A stretch of DNA of 64,000 nucleotides from Lewinellaceae bacterium (GCA_016711435.1 JADJSY010000003.1:62001-126000), one strand, 5' to 3'; counted from the stretch's first letter, positions 35,277 to 44,377 are shown. Notes: generated from the sequence alone by a model not told the origin. Made by a program: numbers and translations.

Positions 35277-36321
35277 GCCGATCTCCTTTTCCAAACACCA
35301 GGCCTATTGGTTCTGCCAGATTTTCGGCTGGGGCGTTTTTGTGTTGTACGAAATCGTCAACCTGCTGGGGCTGGGTTTTTTCTCCTGGAAAAACGCCTTG
35401 TATATGTTTCTCGCGGCGCCGCTTGGCATTGGAATTACACACACCTACCGGGCATTATTAATCAGCAGGCGGGTTTTTGAAATGCCGTTTGCTCAAATGG
35501 CTATACTGGCGCTGGTTGCAGTATTTGGTTTATCCATTGGGCTGTTTGCAGGTTTGACGATACTCACTTGGGCAGTGGAAGAAAATCTCAACTGGACTCA
35601 AATCACGTTCAATTACGTGTTTATGTCGGTACTCAACTGGTCGCGTTATATTTTCGTCTGGGTCTTGATTTACCATTTATACGGCCTGATGGAACGGATT
35701 AACCGCACACAACTGGAACGCCTCGCTTCAGAAAACCAACTCAAAAACGTTGAACTTCAAAACCTGAAAGCCCAACTGAATCCACATTTTCTGTTCAATG
35801 CGCTCAACAGCGTCAAAGCCCTGACCCACAGCGACCCCAAACGGGCAGGCGATGCCGTGATGCTATTGTCCGACCTGCTGCGCTATTCGCTGAACTACGA
35901 AAAACAAACGCTGGTGCCGCTCTCCGACGAACTCGCCGTGACCCGCGACTACCTGGCCCTGGAAAAAATTCGCTTCAACCGCCGACTGGAATATACGCTG
36001 GACATCGAGCCGGCTGCTGAAAAATGGCCCATTCCACCCATCCTGCTCGTCACATTGGCCGAAAATGCGATCAAACACGGCATTGCGCAATCTATAGAAG
36101 GCGGATTCGTACACATTAAGGCACTTGTAGAAAATGAAAACATGCGACTGGAAGTCTGCAATACGGGCCATTTATTGCCCAACCCAGACCGGCAGGGAAT
36201 CGGCCTGGCCAATATCCGGCGGCGATTGGACATGCTTTTTGCAGGTAAAGCCGTATTCGACCTGCATAACAATATTGAACTGAATACCGTCACTGCTGCG
36301 GTACAAATCCCGGCGATTTGA
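35275..36321 (+). CDS. LytS-type (His_kinase) sensor kinase
   Basis: A 348-residue kinase with four predicted membrane helices in residues 10-140, a short coiled coil (LERLASENQLKNVELQNLKAQ, split) and the His_kinase box NPHFLFNALNSV with the phospho-His, then the HATPase-type N box AENAIKHGI and G2 region GIGLANIRRRL. No extracellular sensing domain beyond the helices is visible. It pairs with the LytTR regulator, whose ATG begins two bases after the kinase stop. Confidence 0.93.
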   Translation: MPISFSKHQAYWFCQIFGWGVFVLYEIVNLLGLGFFSWKNALYMFLAAPLGIGITHTYRALLISRRVFEMPFAQMAILALVAVFGLSIGLFAGLTILTWAVEENLNWTQITFNYVFMSVLNWSRYIFVWVLIYHLYGLMERINRTQLERLASENQLKNVELQNLKAQLNPHFLFNALNSVKALTHSDPKRAGDAVMLLSDLLRYSLNYEKQTLVPLSDELAVTRDYLALEKIRFNRRLEYTLDIEPAAEKWPIPPILLVTLAENAIKHGIAQSIEGGFVHIKALVENENMRLEVCNTGHLLPNPDRQGIGLANIRRRLDMLFAGKAVFDLHNNIELNTVTAAVQIPAI

Positions 36322-36322
36322 T

Positions 36323-37063
36323 ATGGAAATCCGTACCCTGCTCATCGATGATGAAGACCTGGCGCGCCAGGAGATGCGCCACTTGCTCGGCGCTTTTCCT
36401 GATATAATGATCCTCGACGAAGCCGCAGACGCTTCCGATGCCCTGGCTAAAATCCGCCTGCACCGCCCCGACCTGGTTTTTCTCGACATCAATATGCCCG
36501 GCAAAAACGGCTTCGAGATGCTCGCCGAACTGGAAGAAAGTCCGCACGTGGTGTTTGTAACCGCCTACGACGAATTTGCGGTGCGCGCATTTGAAACCAA
36601 TGCGCTCGATTACCTGCTCAAACCGGTGCGCACCGAGCGACTCGAAAAAGCCGTCGCGACCGTGCGCGAAAGCATCCGCGAGCAAAATTCCGCTGTCACT
36701 GCTACCGGCCCTGCGCCGGCATACATGTTGCGCCCCGACAGCCTGGTTTTTATCAAAGATGGCGAAAAATGCTACTTTGTTCGTTTGTCCGATATTTTCC
36801 TGTTTGAAAGCGAGGACAATTACGTACGTGTTCATTTTGGTACGGAAAAGCCCCTGCACCGCAAAAGCCTGAATGCACTCGCCGAAAAACTTCCGCCGGA
36901 AATGTTTTTCCGCGCCAACCGGCAGCAGATTATCAACCTGAACAATATCACGAACATCGAGCCTTTTTTTAACGGGACGCTGCGGGTCACCCTGCACAAC
37001 GGCGCCCGGGTGGAAATTTCCGTGCGGCGGGCAGGGGAGTTTAAAGAGCGACTAAGTTTGTAA
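36323..37063 (+). CDS. LytTR response regulator
   Basis: A 246-residue regulator: receiver domain (LLIDDEDLAR acid patch, phospho-Asp in LVFLDINMPGKNG, Lys in YLLKPVRTERL) and a C-terminal LytTR DNA-binding domain (IFLFESEDNYVRVHFG, FFRANRQQIINLNNI, RRAGEFKERLSL). Cognate partner of the preceding sensor. Targets are unknown; M50 protease and kinase genes in the same unit suggest envelope control. Confidence 0.94.
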   Translation: MEIRTLLIDDEDLARQEMRHLLGAFPDIMILDEAADASDALAKIRLHRPDLVFLDINMPGKNGFEMLAELEESPHVVFVTAYDEFAVRAFETNALDYLLKPVRTERLEKAVATVRESIREQNSAVTATGPAPAYMLRPDSLVFIKDGEKCYFVRLSDIFLFESEDNYVRVHFGTEKPLHRKSLNALAEKLPPEMFFRANRQQIINLNNITNIEPFFNGTLRVTLHNGARVEISVRRAGEFKERLSL

Positions 37064-37077
37064 GGCTGTAAGCAAAT

Positions 37078-39275
37078 TCACAAAACCAGCAACCCGAATT
37101 CCCGCAACACCCCTACCGCCTTCCCGTACCAGAACAATTCAAAATCGTCCAAACTGGCAGCTTCGTAGTGCGCTTTTACTTCCTGAAAAGTGAGCATTTC
37201 CGCATTCGAGGCCGACAGTTTTTGCAGGATTTCAAGGAGCCAGGCGCCATGAGTCTGCTCCACGTTCAAGCGGAAGGTCTCTTTTTTATCCTGAAAAGTC
37301 AAGGCCGCCATTTCCCATTGTTTGCCTTTTTTGGTTTTGGTAAAATGTGATACTGCCGGCGCCGTACCCAGCCAGACTATTTTAGCCGTTGGTTTCAGCG
37401 AAAACGGTTCTTCCTCCTGCAATGCTTCGGCGATGTAGTTTTTAGGGATACTTGTGCGCGGCGTTTTAAATTCAAACCATTCGTGGAGTGGAAAGTCCAG
37501 CCCGACGCCGTGCATAAAGTTCAGCAGCGATTTTTTCAGGCCGTAACTGAAAGCATCGTGGTCTGTACCCGTCGGGTCGATGTGTACCAGGTCGTTATTG
37601 GCAAAACTGCCGACCTGGTTGCTTTCTTTTTGAACGCCGAACTGTTCGGGGTACAATCCCACAGGGCTGTGCGCCGTCATGGCAAACTGGTGCCAGAAAC
37701 CAGATTGCAGGATACCCGCTTCAAACATCTGGCGCACCATTTCCAAAGAATCTATCGTTTCCTGGGTCGTTTGTGTAGGGAAACCGTACATCAGGTAGGC
37801 ATGTACCATAATGCCGGCCTCGGTAAAATGGTTGGTCACGCGGGCCACCTGGGCCACGGTTACACCTTTCTGGATCAATTCCAGCAAGCGATCCGACGCT
37901 ACTTCCAGGCCGCCCGAAACGGCTATACATCCGGAAGTCCGGAGCAGCAAACACAGGTCGCGGCTGAAACTTTTTTCAAAACGAATATTGGTCCACCAGG
38001 ACACGATGAGTTTTCGGCGGATGATTTCGAGCGCCAGCGCGCGCATCAAAGCGGGCGGCGCGGCTTCGTCTACAAAATGGAAGCCGTTTTGCCCGGTTTG
38101 TGCAATCAGTTCTTCCATCCGGTCGCAGAGCAACTGCGCCGTCAGCGGCTCGTACACTTTGATATAATCTAAGGAAATGTCACAAAAAGTACATTTTCCC
38201 CAATAACACCCGTGCGCCATGGTGAGTTTGTTCCAGCGCCCATCACTCCACATACGGTGCATCGGGTTGGCAATTTCCAGCACAGAAATGTATTGATCCA
38301 GCAACAGGTCGCTGTAATCGGGTGTACCCGTTTCCGCCTGTTTGTAATCCTTGCTCAAACTGTGGTTGAGGTACTCCACTTTCCCGTTGATCAGGGCAAA
38401 TGCGCGTTTCAGCAGTTCCAGCGGTCGTTTTCCGGCAATATGTTCGATCAAATGTTCGACGGGCGCTTCCCCGTCGTCGAGCGTGATAAAATCGAAAAAC
38501 TCGAATACCCGTGGTTCGCTGAGTGAACGCAGTTCCGTATTGGCAAAACCGCCGCCCGTCGCTACTTTTACGCCTGGACAATGTTGTTTGATCCACTGTC
38601 CACAGCGAAAAGCGGCGTATAAATTTCCCGGAAACGGCACCGAAATCGCCACCAGGCCCGGCTGTATCTCCGCCATTCGGTTTTGTAAAATGTCGATCAG
38701 CAGTTGGTCGATATAGGTATAATCCAGTTGCAGGGCTTCGTACAATTCGTCGAACTGATTGTCGGAGCGCCCAAGCCGTTCGGCATAGCGGCTGAAGCCG
38801 AAATGCGGGTCTACACACTCCTGGATTAAATCCGACAGGTCTTCGAGGTACAATGTGGCCAAATGTTTGGCTTTATCCTGTGTGCCCATGGAGCCGAATG
38901 CCCATTCCAGATCGTCCAACTGGGCAAAACGCGCCGCTTCGGGCAGAAAACCATCCTGACAAATCAGGTGGGACACGGTAGGGTTTTACCTTGTAAAAAC
39001 AAAATGACCGCGTCGATGGTATGGATATACTGGTCTTGCAGGGCAATGATGCGCTGTGCGTTGTCGGAAAAAGTTGTGTTGGAAGCCCGGATGTGGGAAA
39101 ATAATTGCGCGAGACCCTTTTTTGAAAACAGCGCCAAAATCACCTCGATACCCAGATCCGCCTGGCGGGCAGTGATTTGCCTGGTATTCAAAAAGCCCTT
39201 CAGATAAGCCGTAGCGGGGTACGGCGTATTCAACTGTGTGAAAGGAGGAGTGATCAGGAAAATGTTCGGCTGCAA
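37078..39275 (-). CDS. B12-binding-domain radical SAM protein, frameshifted
   Basis: About 732 residues when one base is added to the T4 run at 38984-38987 (A4 on the coding strand), giving LFLQGKNPTVSHLICQDG across the join. N-terminal part: ITPPFTQLNTPYPATAYLKG, then a cobalamin-binding-like Rossmann region (LVAISVPFPGN, VKVATGGGFAN). The radical SAM cluster motif reads GCYWGKCTFCDIS, with spacing C-x4-C-x2-C instead of C-x3-C-x2-C. Further motifs are VSGGLEVASDRLL and AYLMYGFPTQT. It presumably generates a 5'-deoxyadenosyl radical for a methylation or rearrangement; the substrate is unknown. It is convergent with the LytTR gene. Confidence 0.82.
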
Positions 39276-39323
39276 AACGGGTGATTTTGGGCGGAAAAAT
39301 ACGAGGGTTTACGAGAAATTGAG

Positions 39324-39457
39324 GAGGTGGTTTGATGGTTTGATGATTTTATGGTTTGACAGGTTTGATGGTTTGAAGTGGTAACTCTTGGCTTTAAGTT
39401 ACCACTTCAAACCATCAAACCTGTCAAACCACCTCAAGCCTTTCACACCATCAAACC
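39324..39457. repeat. Inverted repeat of GGTTTGAT octamers (family 1, copy 2)
   Basis: Arms of GGTTTGAT units of about 60 bases flank GTGGTAACTCTTGGCTTTAAGTTACCAC. The core differs by only a few bases from the copy at 3.7 kb; the arms differ in unit number. It lies upstream of the radical SAM start and downstream of the porin-like gene. Confidence 0.87.
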
Positions 39458-39462
39458 AATTT

Positions 39463-39498
39463 AAAAAAAACCGCCTCCTCAAATCAATGAGAAAGCGG
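39463..39498 (-). terminator. Rho-independent terminator of the outer-membrane protein gene
   Basis: On the minus strand, CCGCTTTCTCA pairs with TGAGGAGGCGG (11 bp with two G-T pairs), loop TTGATT, followed by eight T. It lies 50 bases after the stop at 39549. Confidence 0.8.
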
Positions 39499-39548
39499 CC
39501 GGGTCTTTGGGACCATCAATTGGTAGGGAAATCTATTTTTTTTTCAGG

Positions 39549-40157
39549 TTAAAAACCGAAAGCAACGCCGAGATTGACGTTGATCAAGCGATTTTTTGCG
39601 GTGGAATTACTTTTATCACCGGCAGCATCTAATAAACCATGCGTGTAGGCTGCATCAAAGTTGAGCCAGGTCGTTTCTGCCAGGCGATAGTTGAATCCGC
39701 CGCCGACTTGCACGCCGACATCAAATCCGCCGTACAGATCTTTTGAGTCTACTTCGGTAGTCACACCATTGCGCACTTCCGTTTTTCCACCCATCAGAAT
39801 AGCGAAGGAAGGTCCTGCGAACAATTTTGGGCGAAAGTTTTCTGACAATTGACCAAAAAAGTATTGGAATTTCATTGGAATACGCAAATAATTGAGTTTA
39901 CTGGTGATGGTCGTACCACCCACATCCTGCTTCACCCCTTCTTCGGAATAACGTGCCTCGATACCAAAACCACCACTTTCCAGAATACTGTAATTGTAGG
40001 TTAATCCAAAATTATAAGACGGACGCGGTGAGGAATTATCAACGTCTGACAACCAGGCGTAGTTAAAACCCAATGTTGGGCCGATGGAGTGAACCTGTGC
40101 CTGCGCTGTAAAACATGCGATTATGACAAATAAGGGAATAAAAAGTAATTTCTTCAT
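39549..40157 (-). CDS. Outer-membrane beta-barrel protein (OmpW/PorT-like)
   Basis: A 202-residue protein with signal peptide MKKLLFIPLFVIIACFTAQAQ. Alternating strands with Gly/aromatic pattern (GPTLGFNYAWLSD, GFGIEARYSEEG, YLRIPMKFQYFFG, KLFAGPSFAILMGGK, VGVQVGGGFNYRL) and a terminal Phe (NVNLGVAFGF) fit the outer-membrane beta-barrel domain common in Bacteroidota. A probable promoter is in the dispersed element near 40.36 kb, giving a leader of about 180 bases with a strong hairpin. Confidence 0.85.
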   Translation of the reverse strand: MKKLLFIPLFVIIACFTAQAQVHSIGPTLGFNYAWLSDVDNSSPRPSYNFGLTYNYSILESGGFGIEARYSEEGVKQDVGGTTITSKLNYLRIPMKFQYFFGQLSENFRPKLFAGPSFAILMGGKTEVRNGVTTEVDSKDLYGGFDVGVQVGGGFNYRLAETTWLNFDAAYTHGLLDAAGDKSNSTAKNRLINVNLGVAFGF

Positions 40158-40189
40158 GACGATTCAAGTTTTGTTTTGTTTGAAACAGA

Positions 40190-40232
40190 GGTAAAAAAGC
40201 CGTGCCATTGGAATGACACGGCTTTTTTACCT
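40190..40232 (-). terminator. Intrinsic-terminator-like hairpin in a gene leader
   Basis: On the minus strand AAAAAAGCCGTG pairs with CACGGCTTTTTT around a short loop with CATT/AATG, followed by the T run. It is symmetric and so could terminate either strand. It sits only about 33 bases upstream of the ATG at 40157, so it may be a leader attenuator for that gene. Confidence 0.7.
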
Positions 40233-40348
40233 GAAGTGGGTACTTAATTCCCCAAAATGTAATCGCAGGGTAACATGCAATTTCCCGGTTTGAGAAACTG
40301 GAGTTTTCCAGCGCTCACTCAAGTTGTTATAATTCCTTGTAAGTAGGT

Positions 40349-40437
40349 GTGCAAAATTAGTTTTGGCTAAATTCTTTGTAAATGCTTGATTATGAACACT
40401 GATAACGAATAACTAATAACCGATAACTATTTACAAG
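40349..40437 (-). repeat. Dispersed promoter-bearing element, copy C
   Basis: On the minus strand: heptamer array (from TAGTTATCGG to GTGTTCATAATCAAGCA), then TTTA (40379-40382), 19 bases, TAATTTTG (40352-40359), then GCACACCTACTTAC, which also follows the -7 box of copy D. It points toward the outer-membrane protein gene. The rest of the 40158-40493 gap is the leader hairpin and the plus-strand promoter. Confidence 0.75.
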
Positions 40438-40453
40438 CGACGGATGATTTATT

Positions 40454-40461
40454 TATCTTTG
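40454..40461 (+). promoter_or_regulatory. -7 promoter box TATCTTTG
   Basis: An exact TAnnTTTG match 32 bases before the ATG at 40494 (typical short leader). It faces away from the promoter in the adjacent dispersed element, making a divergent pair. Confidence 0.5.
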
Positions 40462-40493
40462 CACCCTTCTATTGATCTAAAAAAATTAAAAAC

Positions 40494-40973
40494 ATGTCAA
40501 TCAAAACCTTCACCGTTCTTCTGATAATTGCCTTTGCCTGGACTTCCTGCAAAAATGACGCGGCTACATCGGGCACAACACAAACCGAACCTGCCACTAC
40601 GGAAGCCGCTCCGGCTACGGAACCCGGCGTATCAATGGGAGATGACCCCAATAAGGTCTTTCAATCGACCTCAACCATCGACCCAGCCGCCACAACAACC
40701 CAACCGGCAGGCGCAGCAGGCACAGCAGGGATTAAAAATCCGGCGCATGGCCAACCTGGTCACGTATGCGGGGTGCCAGTCGGACAGGTGCTCGATGGTA
40801 AAACGGCAACAGCCCCTACTACAGTTGTACCTAACATGGCCGCACCTAAACCTGCCGCTGCACCTGCTGCTGGAAATGCTACAGCCCCAGGTATGAACCC
40901 GCCGCATGGTCAACCAGGACACCGCTGCGATATTTCAGTTGGTGAACCTTTGAACAGCAAACCAAAGCAGTAA
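40494..40973 (+). CDS. Lipoprotein with two NPxHGQPGHxC repeats
   Basis: A 159-residue protein with lipobox AWTSCKN, so anchored to a membrane after processing. The mature part is a low-complexity Ala/Pro/Thr chain carrying two copies of a short motif: NPAHGQPGHVCGVPVGQ and NPPHGQPGHRCDISVGE. Each has two His and one Cys, which suggests metal binding. I have seen the motif in Bacteroidota hypothetical proteins but know no function. The two repeats are spaced by about 55 residues. Confidence 0.75.
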   Translation: MSIKTFTVLLIIAFAWTSCKNDAATSGTTQTEPATTEAAPATEPGVSMGDDPNKVFQSTSTIDPAATTTQPAGAAGTAGIKNPAHGQPGHVCGVPVGQVLDGKTATAPTTVVPNMAAPKPAAAPAAGNATAPGMNPPHGQPGHRCDISVGEPLNSKPKQ

Positions 40974-41067
40974 GAGTGAAAGAATGATTTGAGACAGCCT
41001 CCATTCTTTCCATTCATGCATACAGATATTCCCTTTCTCTCTCCCGGGTGTATCTGTTTAAATATAC

Positions 41068-41110
41068 CTATGGCCATTAGGGGGCACAAAGTCCCCCCTG
41101 ATGGCCATAG
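41068..41110. terminator. Bidirectional terminator-like hairpin
   Basis: CTATGGCCATTAGGGGG pairs with CCCCCCTGATGGCCATAG around ACAAAG: 17 bp with one G-T pair, between two convergent genes. It has no T tract on either side. Confidence 0.55.
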
Positions 41111-41126
41111 ATATTATATGTGGTAT

Positions 41127-42199
41127 TTATGTGATTTTCTTACCGCCAGGCAAACTGCGTATAAAGGCAATTACCAAAAAGACATGATGGTGACCAGCAA
41201 GATAAGAATGGGAATACCTTTCATTGGATGGAATTTACTGTGCCAATAACCGCATTGTCCCCACCAGTCGATCACCAAAACATGGACAAAATAAATCCCG
41301 AAACTCGCTGCTGCCAATTCTTTTTCAAAGTCCAGTAAGGGCCGCTTGTTGAAGGCCGTTTTGACCAGTATAAACCATCCAATGGCGGAAATGGAAACAT
41401 TGGGCGTCAGGTAATCGTAGTACATGGTAAAATTATGCCCTTTGGCCATGCTGCTCCAATACGTCAGCATGGCGGTGGATACTGTTCCCAGTATCACCAG
41501 TGCGAAGCTTATGCGGGACAATTGACTTCGGGTAAAGCGCCAGGGAATAGACGGTTTTTCATCATCCGAAGCAGATTTATTTCCGAGGTAATAACCCAGT
41601 ACAAAGTATCCGGCGTTGTTGGAGGCCAGCTCGAAATAGATGCCGATGGAAATCTGGGCATATTCTGCCAATAATTTATAGCCCCAGGTACCTATGGCAC
41701 AAAGTGTCAGAAAGTACAAAATATCGCGCTCGGAAGCGGTCTTGGCCCAGGGACGCAGGATTGGATAAATGAGGTACAGTCCGATAATGAGGTAAATAAA
41801 CCACAAATGATAGTGTACGGGACCTTTTACAATTTTTTTAAAAGCATCCCAAAACGTAGCTGGGTCGCCTTTGGCAATATAACTGTACAGCATATAAACG
41901 CACATCCAGAACAAGGCCGGAATAACAATCCTGCTAAAGCGCTTTTTTAAAAAAACGCCCAATTCGTAATCTTTACTCAGTAGCAGGTAGCCACTCAGCA
42001 TTACAAAAAGGGGGACGGCGGGCCGCGCCAGTGAATTCCACCAGTTACCAGCCCACCACCACCAGGTATTTATATCCTGGTAGGTATGCGCAATCGGGGA
42101 AGCGATATGAATGGCAACCACCAATACAGTGGCAATGTTTCGCAGCCTGTCGGCCCAAAAAAATGATTCCTTGTCCTGGTGTACTGCTTGTCCCTGCAT
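41127..42199 (-). CDS. Acyltransferase-3 family membrane protein, C-terminal frameshift
   Basis: About 357 residues once one T is added to the five-T run (41176-41180 on the plus strand); the end then reads SFLVIAFIRSLPGGKKIT. Ten or so membrane helices. The start DRLRNIATVLVVAIHIASP carries the family's early His (normally R-x10-H), and FVMLSGYLLLS and WFIYLIIGLYL follow. Such proteins O-acylate sugars of surface polysaccharides using a cytoplasmic acyl donor. The metallo-hydrolase upstream is on the same strand. Confidence 0.8.
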
Positions 42200-42217
42200 A
42201 AGGTGGATTTGAATACA

Positions 42218-42979
42218 TTAAAAATCTATCTCCAAACCATCGTACGCAAGGGCAATACCTGGTTTTATTTGTGAACCAATCTCTTCTGCGCGCCCCATTT
42301 GATGGCTGATATGTGTGAACCATGCGTATTCGGGCGCTACCGTTTCCACAAATGCAAGCGCTTCGGTCAGGTTCATGTGCGTAGGGTGATATTCGTGGTG
42401 TAATGCACTGGTAATCAAATATTTAGTGCCTGTTATTTTGTCCATTTCCGCCGACAAAACAGATTTTACATCTGTCAGGTAGGTCAGGTCGCCGATTCGA
42501 TAGCCCAAAATAGGGAGTTTTCCATGCTGTACGCCCACCGGTTTAATACACAATCCGTCCATCTGCAACTCGCTGTCCGGATCAATATCAATCAATTCAA
42601 TACGGGGCAAACCGGGTATGGGACGCCCAAATATATATTCAAAACGTTTGCGAACCTCGGCAGCCACCCTCGGCAATGCAAAAACGCGCATCGGCTGCCC
42701 GGAACGGAAATTGAATGGCCGGATATCGTCCAGTCCGATCACATGGTCGTTGTGTTCGTGTGTCAGCAGGATGGCATCCAGGTGCCGCACGCCGGCACGC
42801 AGCATCTGCTGGCGAAAATCAGGCCCGGCATCAATAAGTATATTCAGATGCCCGACTGTGACCAGAGCCGAAGATCGCAGCCGTTTGTCGCGGCTATCGG
42901 TCGAACTGCATACCCGGCACCCGCACCCGATAACGGGAACGCCTTGTGATGTGCCTGTGCCGAGGAGCGTAAGTTTCAA
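42218..42979 (-). CDS. Metallo-beta-lactamase-fold hydrolase (PhnP-like)
   Basis: A 253-residue protein. The zinc motif is LLTHEHNDHVIGLDD (H-x-H-x-D-H), with the opening LTLLGTGTSQGVPVIGCGC and Cys-rich CRVCSSTDSRDKRLRSS typical of the PhnP group, which hydrolyses cyclic phosphodiesters; a zinc-binding Cys set is present. I place the start at TTG 42979 because the conserved fold begins there and the frame further upstream is the translated heptamer array with no conserved residue. The stop is 18 bases before the acyltransferase start. Confidence 0.82.
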   Translation of the reverse strand: MKLTLLGTGTSQGVPVIGCGCRVCSSTDSRDKRLRSSALVTVGHLNILIDAGPDFRQQMLRAGVRHLDAILLTHEHNDHVIGLDDIRPFNFRSGQPMRVFALPRVAAEVRKRFEYIFGRPIPGLPRIELIDIDPDSELQMDGLCIKPVGVQHGKLPILGYRIGDLTYLTDVKSVLSAEMDKITGTKYLITSALHHEYHPTHMNLTEALAFVETVAPEYAWFTHISHQMGRAEEIGSQIKPGIALAYDGLEIDF

Positions 42980-43117
42980 AGTGAGTGGTGAATGGTGAGT
43001 GGTGAGTAGTGAGTAGTGAGTAGTGAGTGGTGAGACGTGAGTTGAGGGGTGAGTGACGGTCACTGTGAGTGGGCTTAGAGCAATTGAGTTTATTCTTCTA
43101 AGCGACTCACGACTCAC
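42980..43117. repeat. GTGAGTG/GTGAGTA heptamer array with a partial inverted arm
   Basis: Nine or more GTGAGNN units (42980-43055) directly upstream of the metallo-hydrolase start, then GTGAGTGGGCTTAGA pairing with TCTAAGCGACTCAC; the last units form the codons RES and stop of the small gene at 43107. Confidence 0.8.
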
Positions 43118-43367
43118 GCTTCCATTTTTCAATCAGTTCCTGCGACTTCTCGCTCAGCGTTTCCGGCTGGAATTCAAGCGTGGCGAGAATTTCCATCAGG
43201 CAGTTTATACGTGCCTCCGTATCAAAGAAACGATTTACCACAGCGATGCGACGGTTTTCAACCAGACAGTAGCCGCTCTGAAAATTGCCCTTTTCATAGC
43301 GAATCGTGTAGTCTATTTCGCTGAACAATTCTTCAATTTTTTTTAATGTTGTCTGGGTATAGCGCAC
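43107..43367 (-). CDS. Conserved hypothetical protein (86 aa)
   Basis: An 86-residue acidic/basic helical protein: LKKIEELFSEIDYTIRYEKG, NRRIAVVNRFFDTEARINCL, LEFQPETLSEKSQELI. No signal peptide or membrane segment. The pattern fits a small conserved protein of Bacteroidota without a known role. Its stop lies in the heptamer tract, and the metallo-hydrolase follows about 130 bases downstream on the same strand. Confidence 0.65.
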   Translation of the reverse strand: MRYTQTTLKKIEELFSEIDYTIRYEKGNFQSGYCLVENRRIAVVNRFFDTEARINCLMEILATLEFQPETLSEKSQELIEKWKRES

Positions 43368-43514
43368 GGTTTGAAATGATGAATGAGGGATGATGAATGA
43401 GGAATGTACAATTCAATCAGGACATCTACAAAGTCGGGCGAATCAGCGGATGGATCACTATCTTCGCGCCGGTTTTTGTGAAGATAAACGCAAAAGTATC
43501 CAAAATCTAAGACT

Positions 43515-44165
43515 ATGAACCTGCTGATACGATCCTTTATACGCTTGTATGTTTTTTGTTTTTTACCCGTTTTGTTGCCGGGTCAGCAACGCTTCCGCGC
43601 AGGCGTCATTTTGGGCGTTACGGCCTCTCAAATTGATGGTGACCGCTCCGCAGGTTACAATAAATTAGGCTTGCAAACCGGTTTGCGGGCTGTGGCGCGG
43701 CTGAAAGGTCGCTCGGAAGCCAGTCTCGAATTTCTTTTTTCGCAGCGCGGTAGCCAGAGCGAATTAATCAAAGATGAATTCAGTAACTTCTTTTCCCTGA
43801 CAACAAACTACCTGGAAGTACCGGTTCAGTGGCATTACAAGGACTGGCTGGTGGAAGGAGATGGCGACGATCCTGATTATTACAGGGTTTCCTTCAACGG
43901 AGGGTTCTCTTATGCGCGTTTGATGGGCGCCAAAGTCGACGATGATTTGAGCGCCATTCGTGTTATTGCGCCCGATTATCTGAAAAAAAACGATTTCAGT
44001 TTTTTGCTGGGCGCTAATTTTTTTGCCACCCGCCACTTGTGTTTCACTTTCAGATATGTCCGTTCTATCGGGTACATGTACGACCCGCGGGATTGGGATC
44101 CCGCCCCTGCACAAAGCGCCTGGAACAGCCACAGCCTCTATTTTCAATCCGCCTGGATGTTTTAA
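43515..44165 (+). CDS. Outer-membrane beta-barrel protein (porin-family-like)
   Basis: A 216-residue protein with signal sequence FIRLYVFCFLPVLLPGQQ. The mature part has the PorT/OmpW-like pattern: RAGVILGVTASQIDGDRSAGY near the start, NKLGLQTGLRA, SLEFLFSQRGSQSE, TTNYLEVPVQWHYKD, FSFLLGANFFATRHL and a terminal SAWMF. These are typical of the Outer_membrane_beta-barrel family 2 in Bacteroidota. No operon partner. Confidence 0.75.
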   Translation: MNLLIRSFIRLYVFCFLPVLLPGQQRFRAGVILGVTASQIDGDRSAGYNKLGLQTGLRAVARLKGRSEASLEFLFSQRGSQSELIKDEFSNFFSLTTNYLEVPVQWHYKDWLVEGDGDDPDYYRVSFNGGFSYARLMGAKVDDDLSAIRVIAPDYLKKNDFSFLLGANFFATRHLCFTFRYVRSIGYMYDPRDWDPAPAQSAWNSHSLYFQSAWMF

Positions 44166-44377
44166 AGGAGGTCAAATACACGTGCCGAAGCGCCCAGGTT
44201 TTATACCGCTGCTTTGTAAAAGGCTACCTTATTATAAAGCACATGCCAAATTAATCGTAAATTAATCTGTCTCAAACACTACAATTTGGCAGAATTAGTT
44301 TAATTTGCAACTTCAAACACACTTCACTTACATTTTTTGACCTCAATTTCTCTAATCAATAAACCCGTCTAACTACC

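Noticed and set aside
40454..40461. A canonical -35 TTGACA/-10 TATAAT promoter set
   Set aside because: Matches to the E. coli consensus are scattered and not placed before genes; TAnnTTTG boxes fit the gene starts better.
42980..43132. N-terminal extension of the metallo-hydrolase
   Set aside because: Residues like THVSPLTTHYSLLTT are the translated heptamer array; no conserved residue lies there.
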